A stretch of 64,000 nt of DNA, from the NCBI GenBank assembly GCA_023101885.1, contig JALPQD010000075.1, positions 4,406,630 to 4,470,629 of the forward strand, in the 5' to 3' direction. The stretch is from Typhlomys cinereus. Lineage: Eukaryota; Chordata; Mammalia; Rodentia; Platacanthomyidae. Below are positions 23,326 to 36,298 of this stretch, one piece after another. Position numbers and translations under genes: made by a program. The notes below the pieces were generated by a model. That model had not been told where the DNA came from. It saw nothing but the letters and a program-made list of their open reading frames with translations, and searched no databases. Position 1 is the first letter of the stretch. Each line of letters begins with the position of its first letter.

Positions 23326-24100
23326 ATAATTTTAGTGAATCATATACCGAAACCTGTGACAATAAATGTTCATCACCAGAATAAAATTCTCTAATGTCTT
23401 TAACTTCTGTTTCTGTTCTTCGTCATATATTATTTCCCAAAGGTATTGGATTTTTACTCCATTGATGGCTTAACATAGCTGTAAATGTTTATTTTTAAAG
23501 ACCAATATAGCTATTTAAAGAGACTTAAGCAATTCCTTCTTTTTAAAGAACCTTTAAACCATTTCAAATTCAAGAAGATGGGAGGATATAGTTCCTGCAG
23601 AGGCGAAAGCTAAAATGCACCAATTCTAAATCTTGGCTTTTTTCATAGCAAATTAGCTGGAACAGAGCACATGGCTTCATCGCTATTGCCCAAATATTTT
23701 ATCCCTTGGGCAAACAATTTGGTTATTTGACTCCTTTCTCCTAAAAGGAATGTGAGGAAAATTTGTGTGTGCAAGATCTAGGTCAGCTTCATTTGAGAGT
23801 GAAGCATCAGGTTCTAGCCTGCTACTCTCTCCCAGTTGGAAGTGGATTTTGATGGTGGCGTAGTATGGATCACAAAGATAAGGTCAGTTGCTGATTAAGT
23901 ATTACACAAAAATATAGGGAAATCCCCAGGTCTATATGTGGCCATGTTGCAGCACTTCCTTATTAGCTATATTGTAAGAGCTATGATGTAACTATATTGT
24001 AAGAGAGAAAAATCTTATTGTATTTAAGACATTGTATTTTAGAGTTTTCTTTGTTATAGCAGCTCAACTTCTATTAAATGACAAATTCTCTTTATGGCCA
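23326..24100. other. Non-coding stretch
   Basis: No gene or confident repeat. A short direct repeat 'ctatattgtaagag' occurs twice near 23,967 and 23,991. Confidence 0.45.
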
Positions 24101-24104
24101 TTTA

Positions 24105-24255
24105 TTTATTTTGTATGTAGTGAGGTTATTGCATACATGACATGGCACATGCATAGAGATCAGAGACAATATTTACATATGGCTTCTGAAAATCAAACTC
24201 AGATTATAAGATTTACTAGTAAATGGCTTTACCCACTGAGCCATCTAGCTGGCTG
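24105..24255 (-). mobile_element. B2/B3-like SINE
   Basis: Antisense blocks 'gcatagagatcagagacaat', 'cttctgaaaatcaaactcag' and 'tttacccactgagccatcta'. Confidence 0.7.
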
Positions 24256-24640
24256 TAGTAGATGGCCTGAATGGTTGCTGATAAATCACCATTAACCAGT
24301 TCTCAGTCAAGCATGACAGGAGAGCTCTCACCAATACCAAGTCTTAGGGAATTAGCCACACCATCTCTACCTAATGGCTGAGAGAGGGACGATCCTTACT
24401 TGCAGACCAGTATGTCTGGCCAATTGTACACAAGGATGCCAACTTTCTCAATCATCTCTCTATATTTTATTTCAGGCCTAGTCCACCCACCATGGGCTGG
24501 GTCTTCTCCATCAGCTAGACAACCTCCTGCAGGTTTGCTTTGGGCTTAACTCAACCACTAATTCTCTATGAATGTGCCCAGAGCTCAAACCCTCAACTGT
24601 CAAGTTGACACCTGTGCCTAACTATGACACTGGACCAAAA
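24256..24640 (-). mobile_element. Repeat family 'R' copy
   Basis: Antisense blocks 'caccatgggctgggtcttct', 'tgggcttaactcaaccacta' and 'aactgtcaagttgacacctg' match 38,580-38,985 closely in order. Confidence 0.65.
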
Positions 24641-24654
24641 TGCTGACTCAGTCA

Positions 24655-24830
24655 ATCATTTGCTTTTGTTTTTGCATTGGTTTTGTTTGTTTGTTTGGGG
24701 CTCATGTAGCCCAGCTGAGCCTTAATCTCACCATGTAGGTGAGGAGGATCTTGAGTTTCTGACCATCCTATATCTACTTTCAGAATGCTGGGATTATAGA
24801 GGGGAACCACAAGAGTCAATTTATCTTCTC
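24655..24830 (-). mobile_element. B1-like SINE
   Basis: Antisense B1 pattern: T-rich tail, 'gctcatgtagcccagctgag' and 'cagaatgctgggattataga'. Confidence 0.7.
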
Positions 24831-24904
24831 CTATCTACCCTAGGACTTTATGAAGGATATGCATGTACTCAACCAACTGAGTTACATAGCAGATCTGATT
24901 TCTA

Positions 24905-25060
24905 TGTATATTTTTAAGACAGACTCTCTCTACATAACTCTAGAGAGAAATTAACAATGAAAACCTGTTTTCCCAAAATTCTTACAATCTTTCTCCTTCT
25001 GCTCATTGAATTCAACATTATAAACATGTGCCACCATACCTAGCCAAGTACTTCCACTTT
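24905..25060 (-). mobile_element. B1-like SINE, degenerate
   Basis: Antisense pattern 'agacagactctctctacata' to 'catgtgccaccatacctagc'. Confidence 0.6.
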
Positions 25061-25249
25061 CAGGGCACTGAACCTAGGGCCTCTGATGTGCATTCCCAGA
25101 ATCCTATGATAAATAAGCACCCAGCAAAATAATATGCATTATTATAGAAAAGAGAGTGCTTTTGTATCTTAAAATTCTACCTTGCAAAGGAAAATGAAGC
25201 ACTTTTCATAAATTTAAAGTTTATAATTTTGAAGTGTTTACTGTATTAA

Positions 25250-25945
25250 ATACAAGAACTCAAAAAGATGCACAACAAAATACTACAGAAATAATTCAAT
25301 TAAAAGTGAACTGTAAAACTAAAAAGAAACTGAAAGAAGAAACAAATCGCCCACAAAAATATGAAAAATGATTCAATAGCATAACCATAAAGGAAATGAA
25401 AACTTACATAAAGGGTGATATCTCAGTTAGATTAACCATTATCAAAACAGTAAAGTATGAAATACAAACTATCACAAGCACTAACTAGGATGGAAAGAAA
25501 TGGAAGGAAATTCTTACATAGTGTTGCTGAGAATACAAGTTAGTATAGTTGTTATGGAAAATACTACATGATCACTGTTGTCTATGTATCCAAAAGAGGT
25601 GGCATAGCTTTATCAAAACACATATATAATTATGTCTATTGCTTGTCACAATGGTTAAAATGCAGAATCAACTCTGATGCCATCAGCGGATGAACAGACA
25701 AGAAATATGTGGTCTATTTCCACACATAGTGGATGACTATTCTTCATAAAACAGAATGAGATCCTGTCATTTGCAGCAGTATGGAAAGAATTGAAGGTCA
25801 TTGCACCAAGCAAAACTGTATCACACATAGGAAGACAAATTACTTACTTGTAGAACTATTAAGTCAGTCTTGTGGAAGAACAGAATGGAACAGTGGTCTC
25901 TAGAGGAAGGGGACTAAAAGAACTAAAAGAAGGACCACCCAAACA
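25250..25945 (+). mobile_element. Old L1 ORF2 C-terminal fragment and 3'UTR start
   Basis: Plus-strand remnants: 'gggtgatatctcagttagat', 'cacaatggttaaaatgcaga', 'ggatgactattcttcataaa' and 'gtgtcacaca/taggaagaca'. The frame is heavily broken. Confidence 0.7.
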
Positions 25946-26045
25946 GAGTGGAACTGAGGATGTAGCTCAGGGATAGCACACTTAAATAGTATGCACATGT
26001 AAAGGATCCTAAATTCATTCCCAGTATATAAAAAAATTTTGAGAA
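25946..26045 (+). mobile_element. ID-like SINE
   Basis: 'gaggatgtagctcagggata', 'gcac', and 'cctaaattcattcccagtat' plus an A-rich end. This is the tRNA-Ala-derived ID layout, a rodent marker. Confidence 0.75.
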
Positions 26046-27725
26046 AAGGACACTCAGGATAATTACAGGTTGAAACAACTTATAATATACTTCAAAATAC
26101 TGTAAGATCACAAAATTGTGATTTGATTATAACATATTTCATATATACACTGAATTGTCATGATATACTCCATGACAATTTACAAATGTTGTGCCTCAAT
26201 AGTAAAAAATAGCAAAGCACCTAAATTTGTTTTTAACCTGAAGGCCTATGCTTCTTTGATGATAAGGCAATCACTTTCTCTTGACCAACATCAGCTACTT
26301 TGCCTGCTTTGAAAATCTGATTATCGGTTTTTGTTCATAACATTGTTTTGGCTTCTTTTGCCTGAGGAGAACACAGACACTGATGAGGATGGTTCTCAAA
26401 GGATCCGAAATGCAATCATAGGAAAGACTACAGTTGCTTTCCAAGACATGGCTCTTCCATTTCCATTTTGAGATTGGTGGTAATGCCCAGTGCCTAGATT
26501 TCATGACTATTAAATGAATTAATTCTGTACATATCTATAGAAAGAAAATCAACAAATGTCAGATGCTATGACTGCACCTTCACTGCTTAAATCTGCATGT
26601 AATTTTCTCCCATTATGTTGTCACCTCAGCAGACTACTTACACAGTAGCTAGTAGCTTACTTGAATCATCATTGAAGTTATCCTCATCTTTATTATCGGT
26701 GAAAATAATAGAATATTATCACCTATAAAATTTTAAAGAATGTAAAAATTAAACATTTCTCAAAACTTAGGATTTTATTTAAACATGAGAAATAATGCCT
26801 GGATTTCTGGATGTTTATCTTCACCAAAAGTTAAATTATCTGTTTTTTGTATGTATTTGCTTGTTTTTATATGACAATCTTTAATATTTTTTGGCAGTTT
26901 AAACTTAGCAATTCTCTGAATAATTATGAAATCCTCTTAAATTTATTTGTCTTTGAACATCATTTAACTGTAAAGAGCCTGCTAAATCCTGCCCAGTTAT
27001 CATCTGTCTAGATGCTTTTTTTCGTTTTCATATGCTTATGTAAGTTCTTCATTTAATTTCTTCTACCAGTGGATAGTTTATCTATTCATTCTATTGTTAA
27101 AAAATTAACACTAGTATTAATAATTATTAATACTAATAAATAATAATTAGCAAATGAAATGTTTTTCTTTATCTTAGTACATTTTGTATAAAATAGATAT
27201 GTTCATCTAAAACATTAAAGAATTTTCCTTTTGGAAAACATACTAATTTCATTTTCACATTCCTAACTAAGATTCATAAAATGTGGATTTGAGTAGGTGG
27301 GTTGTTTTGATTTAGGGAATGATACAAGGGAAGGATCCATTGCTTCATATGAGACTCTTTTACTGACCAATATAATTCATTGTAGAAGCCATTTATATAA
27401 GAAAATCAAGCCATGCATAGCTGGCTTTCTGTGCTAATTTTTCTGTTTCACAATCTAGTTTATTTATACAGTACCAAGCTATCTCAAAAATATAATATTA
27501 TAAAATATTAATCCACTATCATCCAGATTCTTCAATGGTATTTTTCTCAAGATCATAGGAATATTTTTGAACCATTGTATATGTTAAAGGATATTATCAA
27601 TTTCTTATTTTAAGAAACTGCCTGATGCTATTTTATTGAGACTGGATTTCATCTGCATAGCAATTATAAAAATGTCCTTTTTTAGAAGAAAATAATATAT
27701 AGAGTTAACATTTAACTATTTATGT
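26046..27725. other. AT-rich repeat-poor DNA
   Basis: No gene. A perfect 24-bp palindrome sits at 27,112-27,135. Confidence 0.5.
27112..27135. repeat. 24-bp perfect AT palindrome
   Basis: The left half TAGTATTAATAA is followed immediately by its reverse complement, with no spacer. Confidence 0.95.
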
Positions 27726-27727
27726 TT

Positions 27728-27875
27728 TAGTTTTTCTTTGAGACAGGGTCTAACACCATAACCCAGAGTGGATTTTAGTCATTGTGTAGCCCAGGCCTAT
27801 CTTGAAATCATGACAATCCTTATGTTTTAGTGTTTCAAATGGTGGATTATGTGTATGTGCCACCACATAGCTCTA
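27728..27875 (-). mobile_element. B1-like SINE
   Basis: Antisense B1: 'tttgagacagggtctaacac', 'tgtagcccaggcctatcttg' and 'gtatgtgccaccacatagct'. Confidence 0.8.
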
Positions 27876-29490
27876 AAGTTTCTTTGATTTATCATGTTAA
27901 TTTTAAGTCATTCATGCTTTTCCATATGCTATTCCTGTTATGGACAGTCAAAAACAAAATAGCATTCAAAATTCATTAAACATTTAGTAAATGTTGGTCA
28001 CACATCTGTTTGTTATATTATATAAATGTATGCAATTCTCTACTTGCACATTTGAAGATACTACTACTCTTCTCATTTCACAATAGAGAATAGAAAGTCA
28101 CGTAGTAACTTACAATTACCTAAAATATCACAACTCATAAGTGATGCACAACTGTAGCATTTGAACTTTTAACCATTACTGATTTTTGGTACTCTGAATT
28201 ACTGATCAAAATAAAGCAAAAATGTCACACATGTTTTGCAAGCTTTCCCGGCTATGTGACAGAATATTATGAATATATCATCACAATTTTAAATGATTCT
28301 TGTCATTAAGTCTTCTTCAAAGTTCCTCAAAATGAGTAAGCTCATCTCTCCAAGAGCTTTGTACATGATATTCTCGGGCAAAAATGGTATTTTGTACAGT
28401 ATCATAGAAGGTAAAATGTCTGCAAGAGAATTATTGGAGAATTAAAACAATTGAAGATACAGAAAAAATTAATCAAATCATGTACTGCTATAAATAAGTT
28501 GTTCTTCTATGATCTTTAGAGTATGGAATTAACTATAAAATTAGACTCATCTCAAAATAGTTGTATGATGTTTCCTCCAGCAAAATGGATGCAGGATGGG
28601 AGTAGGTAATGGGCAATGAAAATGCAAAAATTCATTGCTAGTATAATTTAAAAATAGAGTTAATATATGTATAAATGATAATCCTTCCATTTTATCTATT
28701 ATTTCCATATGTAGAAAAATGCTGTTTGATTTTTTCATATTTATAGCATTCCAAACTAAAATAACTTCATACAAATATTACCAAAGCCAATATGGGGGTG
28801 TTGTATAACTCTAAATATGGCAAGTTTTTGTATTTCAAAGGAATTATATATTTCAAAGTATTATATAAGAAATAGAATTGTATTTTATGTAATTACTATA
28901 TACTCTCATCTATCTTAGTGAGAATTTGGTTCTTTAAAATAAGACATAATTTCAGCATTAATATGAAAAGCCTTAAAAAAAATATTAGTGCCACTGAAAT
29001 AATTTATCAAGAATTAACTACATTAATTAGGAGCATAATAGCTTTGGTTCCCTTGTAGAAGATAGAACAGATGGAGAAAAATAGCAAACTGTGTCTTTTA
29101 TAGCATTGAACTAAATTTAATGAACTCACTTCACCGACATCATAAATCGAAATGCTGGTAGCATGAACTTTCTGGAACTACGAAGAAGAGATCAAAGAGA
29201 GGACATAATTCATACCTTAAAATCATAATTTAGATTTTCATTTTTAATATGGCAATTGGACTTTTGGAGATTACTTTTACATAAATAATCCAGATCACTT
29301 AAGTACTTGATAGAATAGAAACGATAAAAAATTATCTTTTACAAGTCATTTTTGTACTACATTCATTAAATTTGCAAGGTAATACATGCAGAACTTCACA
29401 TACAATTTGAAACTAAGTACACAAAGAAATGGAAGTCAAGAAATGATCATCACTTAGGTTTTGTTGCCATTGCTGCTGGTTTTTAATTGT
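27876..29490. other. AT-rich repeat-poor DNA
   Basis: No gene or repeat recognised. A 75-codon minus-strand frame at 28,547-28,774 has no motif. Confidence 0.5.
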
Positions 29491-29494
29491 TTAG

Positions 29495-29640
29495 TTTTTT
29501 AGACAGAGTCACTTGCAGACCAAACTGACTTAAAAATTCACTGTTTAACTGAATTTAGCCTTATATTTCTGATTTTCTGCCTTTATTTCCCAAGTGCTAG
29601 GATTATAGGCGTGATCTACCATGCCTGATTCTCAGACATG
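29495..29640 (-). mobile_element. B1-like SINE
   Basis: Antisense B1: 'agttttttagacagagtcac' to 'cccaagtgctaggattatag' and 'gatctaccatgcctgatt'. Confidence 0.7.
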
Positions 29641-31320
29641 GTGTTTTAATATTGGTGATGCAGCAGAAGTCACGAGCAATTAAATATCTTAATGGCTCTA
29701 GCACACCATGATAAATTAACCACTATTTTAAAAAATTCAGTGAATCTTTAATTGTAAATTTCAAAATAAAATTAAATACTACCAAATGTTTTCCTGTTTA
29801 TTAATAAACAATTTTGTGTGTCTCATGGAAGAACTTTCATATTTTTATTTACCTCAACAAATTCTTAGTATGAGCATCTTAACTATTAACATCTTCTCAT
29901 CTTAAGGAAAAATCATATTATAAAACATAGTAGATGACAATAATTTCCAAATTTGTGCATCTGTAAGCAACTCAATGAAATCTAATTATTTCAGATTCTG
30001 AATATATTGATTTGGTCTCCTAGATTCTTTCTATTTCTAATGCTCTTTTACACAATATTTCTTTTACAGAGTTTATTATTATTATTTAGGGGGAATGAAG
30101 TGCCATACATCACTTTAACTAGATTGATTTACTTATTTTATCGGATACTTACTGTATGTGATAATGTTCTTGAAAGGAAATTCTTAAATTGTGTTTGGCA
30201 TAATTCAATTCACACAAGTGTCTAAATGCATATATGACTGTTTTCTTGAATTGGCATTGTTCCTATGATTAGTAATTGAATGCTAAAGGATAAAATATTA
30301 AGATTCTTACTACCAGGTTCAGACAGTTTTTAAAAACTAAGTGATTATAAATGTTCTTTATTCCTAATCATTGAACCAACTTCCAACAAAGAGTTAATCT
30401 TATCGGACTTTCTTCTTTCTGACAAATATCAGAACACAAAAGATATATCTCTTTACATCCAAAAATCAATACCTCAAGAAGCCAGCAGCTCTTATAACTA
30501 TCCTGAAGCCACAATCAGAACCAAACCTCAACTTCTAAATCTTCATGGAAGGACATCTAATGTGATTAAATCAACTAAGAACAACTACTAAGAGATAGTT
30601 ATTGAGTTGGTCCATAAAATGACACCTTCCAACCTCCTATCCAAGGTCAAAAGGGTAAAAATGTATTTCCTATTTTATCACTGAATACTAACACAAAGGC
30701 TCATTTAGAGATCAAAGACACTCAAATTGCCCGTGTGTGCTGGAGAGAAAATTAAAAGTCATAGACAGTGCTGACAGTCGTGAGATTTGTTGTAGAACCC
30801 ATCTGTAGAACAAATGGTGCTGAGTGAAGTACAAGACATGGAATAAAAGTCCTCTTCTCAAGCATTAATGCCTAATGTTACCTGGGGCTTCTTTTCTTTA
30901 GGAAATTGAGTTTGTAACAATGTTCAACTTTCTCATGTAATTCAACAGTTACAGGCCTGGATGTAGCAACGGTCTATGTTTTCAGGGATCTCAATGTCAA
31001 TATAACAGCCGCAGATGTGATAGAAAATTGTGAGGAGGAGAGAGCTGAAGCTATGCTTGAGATACAGCTGGCTTTCAAGTCAGAAAAAGGATTGACGGAC
31101 TGACATCAGCAACTGTGAATGAAGAACCATGGTAACAGGTAAGGCCTAATGGTTGGTTCTATGTGACAAGAGCAGAGAAAGATAAAATACTTATTGCCAG
31201 CAGGAAGACATAAGCTCTGTTCCTTGTTCATTAATAAGAAGCAAACAAGAAATATTTAGAATAATCAAGATTTTGATCTTAAGCAATTTCAAAGTGTAAC
31301 TAAGAGCTTAGAAACTGGAC
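29641..31320. other. AT-rich repeat-poor DNA
   Basis: No gene or repeat recognised. The 72-codon frame at 30,007-30,225 is unsupported. Confidence 0.5.
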
Positions 31321-31324
31321 TTTT

Positions 31325-31480
31325 GGCCTAGTGAGGCATCTTAGTAGCTTAAGGCATCTGCTCCCAAACATGGCCACCTCAGTTGGATGCCTGGAAACCC
31401 ACATGATACAGGTATGCATTCTCTCTCTCTCTCTCTTTCTCTCTCTGTCTCTGTCTCTCTTAAATAAATAAATGTTAAAA
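31325..31480 (+). mobile_element. B4-like tRNA-derived SINE with (CT)n
   Basis: 'agtgaggcatcttagtagct', 'gaaacccacatgatacag' and a (CT)n tract at 31,420-31,460, ending in AAATAAATAAATG. It resembles the copy at 52,622. Confidence 0.6.
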
Positions 31481-31605
31481 ACAGGAAATTTGACCCTTCA
31501 ATACATTATTGCAAACAGAGCATATTTTAGAACTTTGAAATCTCATCGATGACAATGAGCAAAAAATAAATTTATCAAGTTCATAAATTACTGCTCAGAA
31601 TTTTA

Positions 31606-31623
31606 CTTTTGTTATTTTTTAAT
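31606..31623 (-). repeat. 3' target-site duplication of the HMGB2-L1 unit
   Basis: Minus strand ATTAAAAAATAACAAAAG. It matches 37,165-37,182 (ATTAATAAATAATAAAAG) at 16 of 18 positions. It lies directly after the L1 A-rich tail. Confidence 0.75.
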
Positions 31624-34600
31624 ATCTATTTATTTATTCCACTCATACAAGCTCCCTCCACCCCTCCCTGGATCCCCTTGTTCCCTCCCCACTTTTCTCT
31701 TTCTTTCCCCTCCTCCCTTACTCCTATTGCCCCCCCATCCCTAGAGCATCTTTTATTGTGCATGTCAAACTTCCCTCTGAGTCCTACTCTCTGATGATAT
31801 ATAAGGACTCACTAGCATTGCCTAGAGTACTTTTTTGTGTTCCCCTTAAGTATGGGAACACTATTGTGGCTGTTAATCTCTTGCCTCTAAGGATCCTAGT
31901 GCCTGTGATCCATGCTAGACTTTGGGGGTCAATGATATGTTGGTCATAGTGCAGGTCATACAAAGTCCTATTGTGATTACTTTGGCCCTAACTTGTGTGG
32001 AGTATCTTGCATGTCATAACTCTTCCCCATCTTTACGCTCTTACAATCTTACCGCCCCCTCTTCTGCAAATTTCCCTGAGCTTTAGGATGGGGAGAGATT
32101 ACACTGGCCTGGTTCCAGGTGGTTGATATAGAGTCTCTGATATTCTGAATTGTGGTTTGTTGATTATTTTTTTCAGTTTTGCTGCTCCTTCACCGCCATT
32201 AGCTCCATCCTGGATGGGTATTGGATGTCACCCCCTGGCCAGACATAAAAGGCTGTTAGAGTCTTATTGTAGGAGTAGATTCAAAGGTAGGTGGAATAAG
32301 AGTAAGAGACCACAGTGAGTGTGGGTGGGGGTCAGTCTCCCATTTGCAAAATGGTTACCTTCTATCTGCCAGACTGTATGCCCTCCCTTTCTGGTGAGAT
32401 CACACCCCAACAGTTGCAAGTGACCCGGAACGAAATTCTGTGAGCTTAACCAGATATCTTATTATTTACTTGCAGTCCTTGATAGTGGCCTATTTTCTCT
32501 GCTGAAGCATGATTCCCCTCTCTCCCCATTGCTGGCAGGGTCCTCCTTCCCCTTCTCTTCCATCTATAATCTGTGCAATTACTGTAGGTATTACAGAGAT
32601 CCATCTTTGAGTGTGTCTCTAAATGGATTTGGTACTAGGATCCACCTATTAGGGAAGACATATGGTGCTTAATTTTCTGTGTCTGGGATACTTCACTCAA
32701 TATAATATTTTCTAATTCCATTCATTTCCTGGCAAATTCCATTAATTCATTTTTAATGGCTGAGTAATATTCCATTGTATAAATGTATCACATTTTCCTT
32801 ATCCACTCATCAACTGTTGGATATTTGGGTTGATTCCATGACTTCCTATTGTAAACAATGCAGCTATGAACATGGTTGTGCTTGTGCTATCAAGGTGAAT
32901 TTTTGCTGTTTGGGGAGTTATTCCCAAAAGTGGAATAGCAGGGTCATATGGCATTTCAGTCTTCAACTTTTTTAAGAATCGCCAGACAGCTCACCAGAGT
33001 GGTTATATAAGCCTGCATTACCATCAGCAATGTAGGAGAGAGTTCCCTTCTCGCCACATCCTCTCCAGTATTTGGTATTGTTTGTACTGTGGATTTTTGC
33101 CATCCTGACTGGGGTGAGATAATATTTCAGGGAAGTTTGATTGGCTAAGGATGTGAAGCATTTTTAAAGATATTTGTTAGACATTTTAATTTCATCCCTG
33201 GTAAAATTTCTCTTAAGTTCCAAGGCCCATCTTTTAATTGACCCATTTGTTTCCTTGGTGTTTAGTTTTCTAAGTTCTTTGTGCACTCGGGATAATAGAG
33301 CCCTATCAGATATGTGGTTAGTGAAGATTTTCTCCCACTCTGTGTGTTGCCTTAGTGCTCGAGTTACAATCTCTCTATGTGAACAGAAGCTCTTTAATTT
33401 CACAAGATCCCATCTGTTGAGTGTTGGTTGTAGTAACTATGCTATTGGATGTCAGCTTGAGGGAGCTCCCTACCCTTTCAACTAAGGTTTTTATAGTCTC
33501 TGACCTTATATTGATCCATTTGGAATTAAGTCTTTTACTCTTCTGCATGTGGACATCCAGTTTTGCCAGCACCATTTGTTGAAGATGCTGGGTTTTTTTC
33601 CATTGAATTTTTTGGGACTCTTTGTCAAAGTTCAAATTACTGATATTGTGTGGGCTTATATCTGAGTCTTCAACTCTTATCCATTGGTCTGTGTGTCTAT
33701 TTTAGAGCCAGTACCAGGCTGTTTTTATAACTATGGATTTGCAGTCTAGATTAAAGTTTGGTATGGTGATACCTCCAGCAGTGTTTTTGTTACTCAGGAT
33801 TGTTTTTCCTATCCTGGGTCTTTTGTGCCTCCATATGAATTTTGAGATTGTTTGATCAATTTCTTTAAAGAATTGCTTTGGGATTTTAATTGGTATAACA
33901 TTGAATCTGTGTTGCCTTTGGTAGGATGGTCATTTTTATGATATTCATTCTGCCAATCCAGGAACATGGGCTGGTCTTTCACCTTCTGGTGTCTTCTGCA
34001 ATTTCTTTCCTTAGGGTTTTATAGTTTTCATTGTAAAGGTCTCTTACTAGGAAGAGTTGGGTTTATACCAAGGTATTTCATTGTTTTCGGGGCTATAGTA
34101 AATAGGATTGCTTCTCTCAGGGCCTTTTCACTTCTTTCATTCTGGGCATGTAGGAAAGCCACAGATTTTGTATCCTGCCACCCTGCTGAACTTATGTATT
34201 AGTTCCAGGAGTTTCTTGGTGGACTTTTGGGGAACACTCAGGTATAAAATCATGTCATCAGCAAATAGCGATAACTTGACTTCGTCCTTGCCGATTTGAA
34301 TCCCTTTTATCTCCCTTTCTTGTCTTATGGCTTCAGCTAAGACTTCAAGTACAATATTGAAGAGAAGTGGTGAAAGTGGACAGCCTTGTCTACTTTCTGA
34401 TCAAAGCAGGAATGCTTCAAGTTTTTCCCCATTGAGTATAATCCCTGTGGTGGGTTGGTTGTAGACAGCTTTTATTATATTGACAAAAGTTCCTTCCATT
34501 CCAGCTGTCTGATCATAAAAGGCTGTTGGATCTTGTCAAAAGCTTTTTCTGCATCTATTGAGAGTATCATGTGGTCTTGGATTTTAGACTGGTTTATATG

Positions 34601-36298
34601 TTGGATTACGTTTATTGATTTGTGTATGTTGAACCAATCTTGTGTGCCTGGGATAAAGCCTACTTGGTCCCCGTGAATGATCTTTTTGATATGTTTTTGA
34701 ATCTGATTTACTAAGACATTGTTGAGAATCTTTGCGTCTGTGTTCATCAACGAGATTGGCCTATAGTTTTCTTTTTTATGTGTATCTTTATTAGGTTTTG
34801 GGATTAAGACTATATTAGCTTCGTAGAAAGAATCTGGTAATGTTCCTTCCTTTGCTATTTGATGGAACAGTTTAAAGAGTATTGGTGTTATTAGCTCCTT
34901 AAATGTCTGGTTGAAGTCTGTGCTGAATCCATCTGGCCCAGGACATTTCTTGGTGGGAACACTCAAGATTACTTCATCAATTTTCTCATATGTTATAGAA
35001 CTATTCAAATAATTCAGAACTTCCTGATTCGATTTAGGCAAATTGTGTTTACTTAGGAATTAATCCATTTCTTTTGTGTTGTCAAACTTCACGGAATATA
35101 GGTTTTTGAAATATGACATTATAATACTCTGAATTTCTTTGGTATCTGTAGTGATAACTCCATTTTCATTTCTAATTTTGTTAGTTTGGGTTTTCTCTCT
35201 CATGCTTTTGATTAATTTAGCTAGGGGTGTATCGACCTTATTGATGTTTTTCAAAGAACTAGCTTTTTGATTGGTTGATTTTCTGTATCGTTTTCCTAAT
35301 CTCAATTTCAGATATTTCTTCTCCTTATTTTGCTAATCTCCTCTCTTCTACTGCTTTTGGGATCGGATTGCTCTAGTGTCTCTAAAGCTTTAAGCTGCAT
35401 TGTTAAGTTATTTATTTCTGATGTTTCCATTTTTTTTTTGATGTAGGCATTAAGAACTATGAATTTACCTCTTAGGACAGTTTTCATTGTGTCCCAGAGA
35501 TTATGGTAGGTTGTATTTTCATTATCATTCACTTTCAGGAAATCTTGAATTTCCTTTGTAATTTCCTCCTGAATCCAATTCTCATTCAGCATCATAGTGT
35601 TAAGTTTCCAGGAGTCAGTGTATTTTCTGTTGCTTGTTGTGTTGTGGATATTAAGCTTTAGGCCATGGTGGTCTGATAAGGTACAGGCTAGAATTTCAAC
35701 TTTCCTGTGTATGTGTAGATTCGTTTTGTGGCCCAATATGTGACCTATTTTGGAGAAAGTTCCATGTATTATTTGGTGTGTGGATGAAAAGTTCGATAGA
35801 CATCTGTAAGATCCATTTCAATAAGGGTTTGATTAAGTTCCAAAGTGTCTCTGTTAAGTTTTTTACCCATTGATCTATCCCATGTTGAGAGGGAAGTATT
35901 ACAATCCCCAACCATTATAGTTTTGGGGTTGATTTCTTGGTTGAGACGCTGTAGAATTTGTTTAATGAATGTGGAGAAGCCCATATTAGGTGCATATATG
36001 TTCAGTATTATGAAGTCTTCCTGGTGAATTGTGCCTGTGACTAAAATGTAGTATCCATCTGTGTCTCTTATGATTTTTTTTGGTTTGAAGTCCACTTTGT
36101 CCCATAGCATAATGGCTACCCCTGCCTGTTTCTTGGTTTCATTAGCCTGCAGAATTTTTGACCAGCCTTTTATTTTTAGGATATGCCTATCTTTTGTGGT
36201 GAGATGAGTTTCCTGAAGGCAGCAGGTTGATGGGTTGTGATTTTTAATACAAGTTTGTAATCTGTGTCTCTTGATTGGTGAGTTAATTCCATATGTTT
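31624..36298 (-). mobile_element. 5'-truncated L1 (most of ORF2 plus 3'UTR)
   Basis: About 4.7 kb of L1 on the minus strand. The 3'UTR and A-rich tail occupy 31,624-32,634, with the ORF2 stop at 32,635-32,637. ORF2 runs upstream from there. The C-terminal Cys-rich segment is near 33,000-33,060. The reverse transcriptase core FADD motif is at 34,246-34,268. The first half of the RT domain is open at 34,475-35,041. The endonuclease domain lies at 35,300-36,298 and includes the SDHHG motif near 35,680. The element enters ORF2 about 20 codons after its usual start, so ORF1, the 5'UTR and the very start of ORF2 are absent. Several frameshifts and stops make it inactive. At its 5' end it abuts HMGB2 cDNA sequence on the same strand. 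Confidence 0.92.

Noticed and set aside
25946..26045. tRNA gene
   Set aside because: It resembles tRNA-Ala only as an ID SINE does, with an A-rich end and a degraded box B. No full cloverleaf is evident.
31624..36298. Active L1
   Set aside because: The 5'UTR, ORF1 and start of ORF2 are missing, and ORF2 is broken by several stops and frameshifts.
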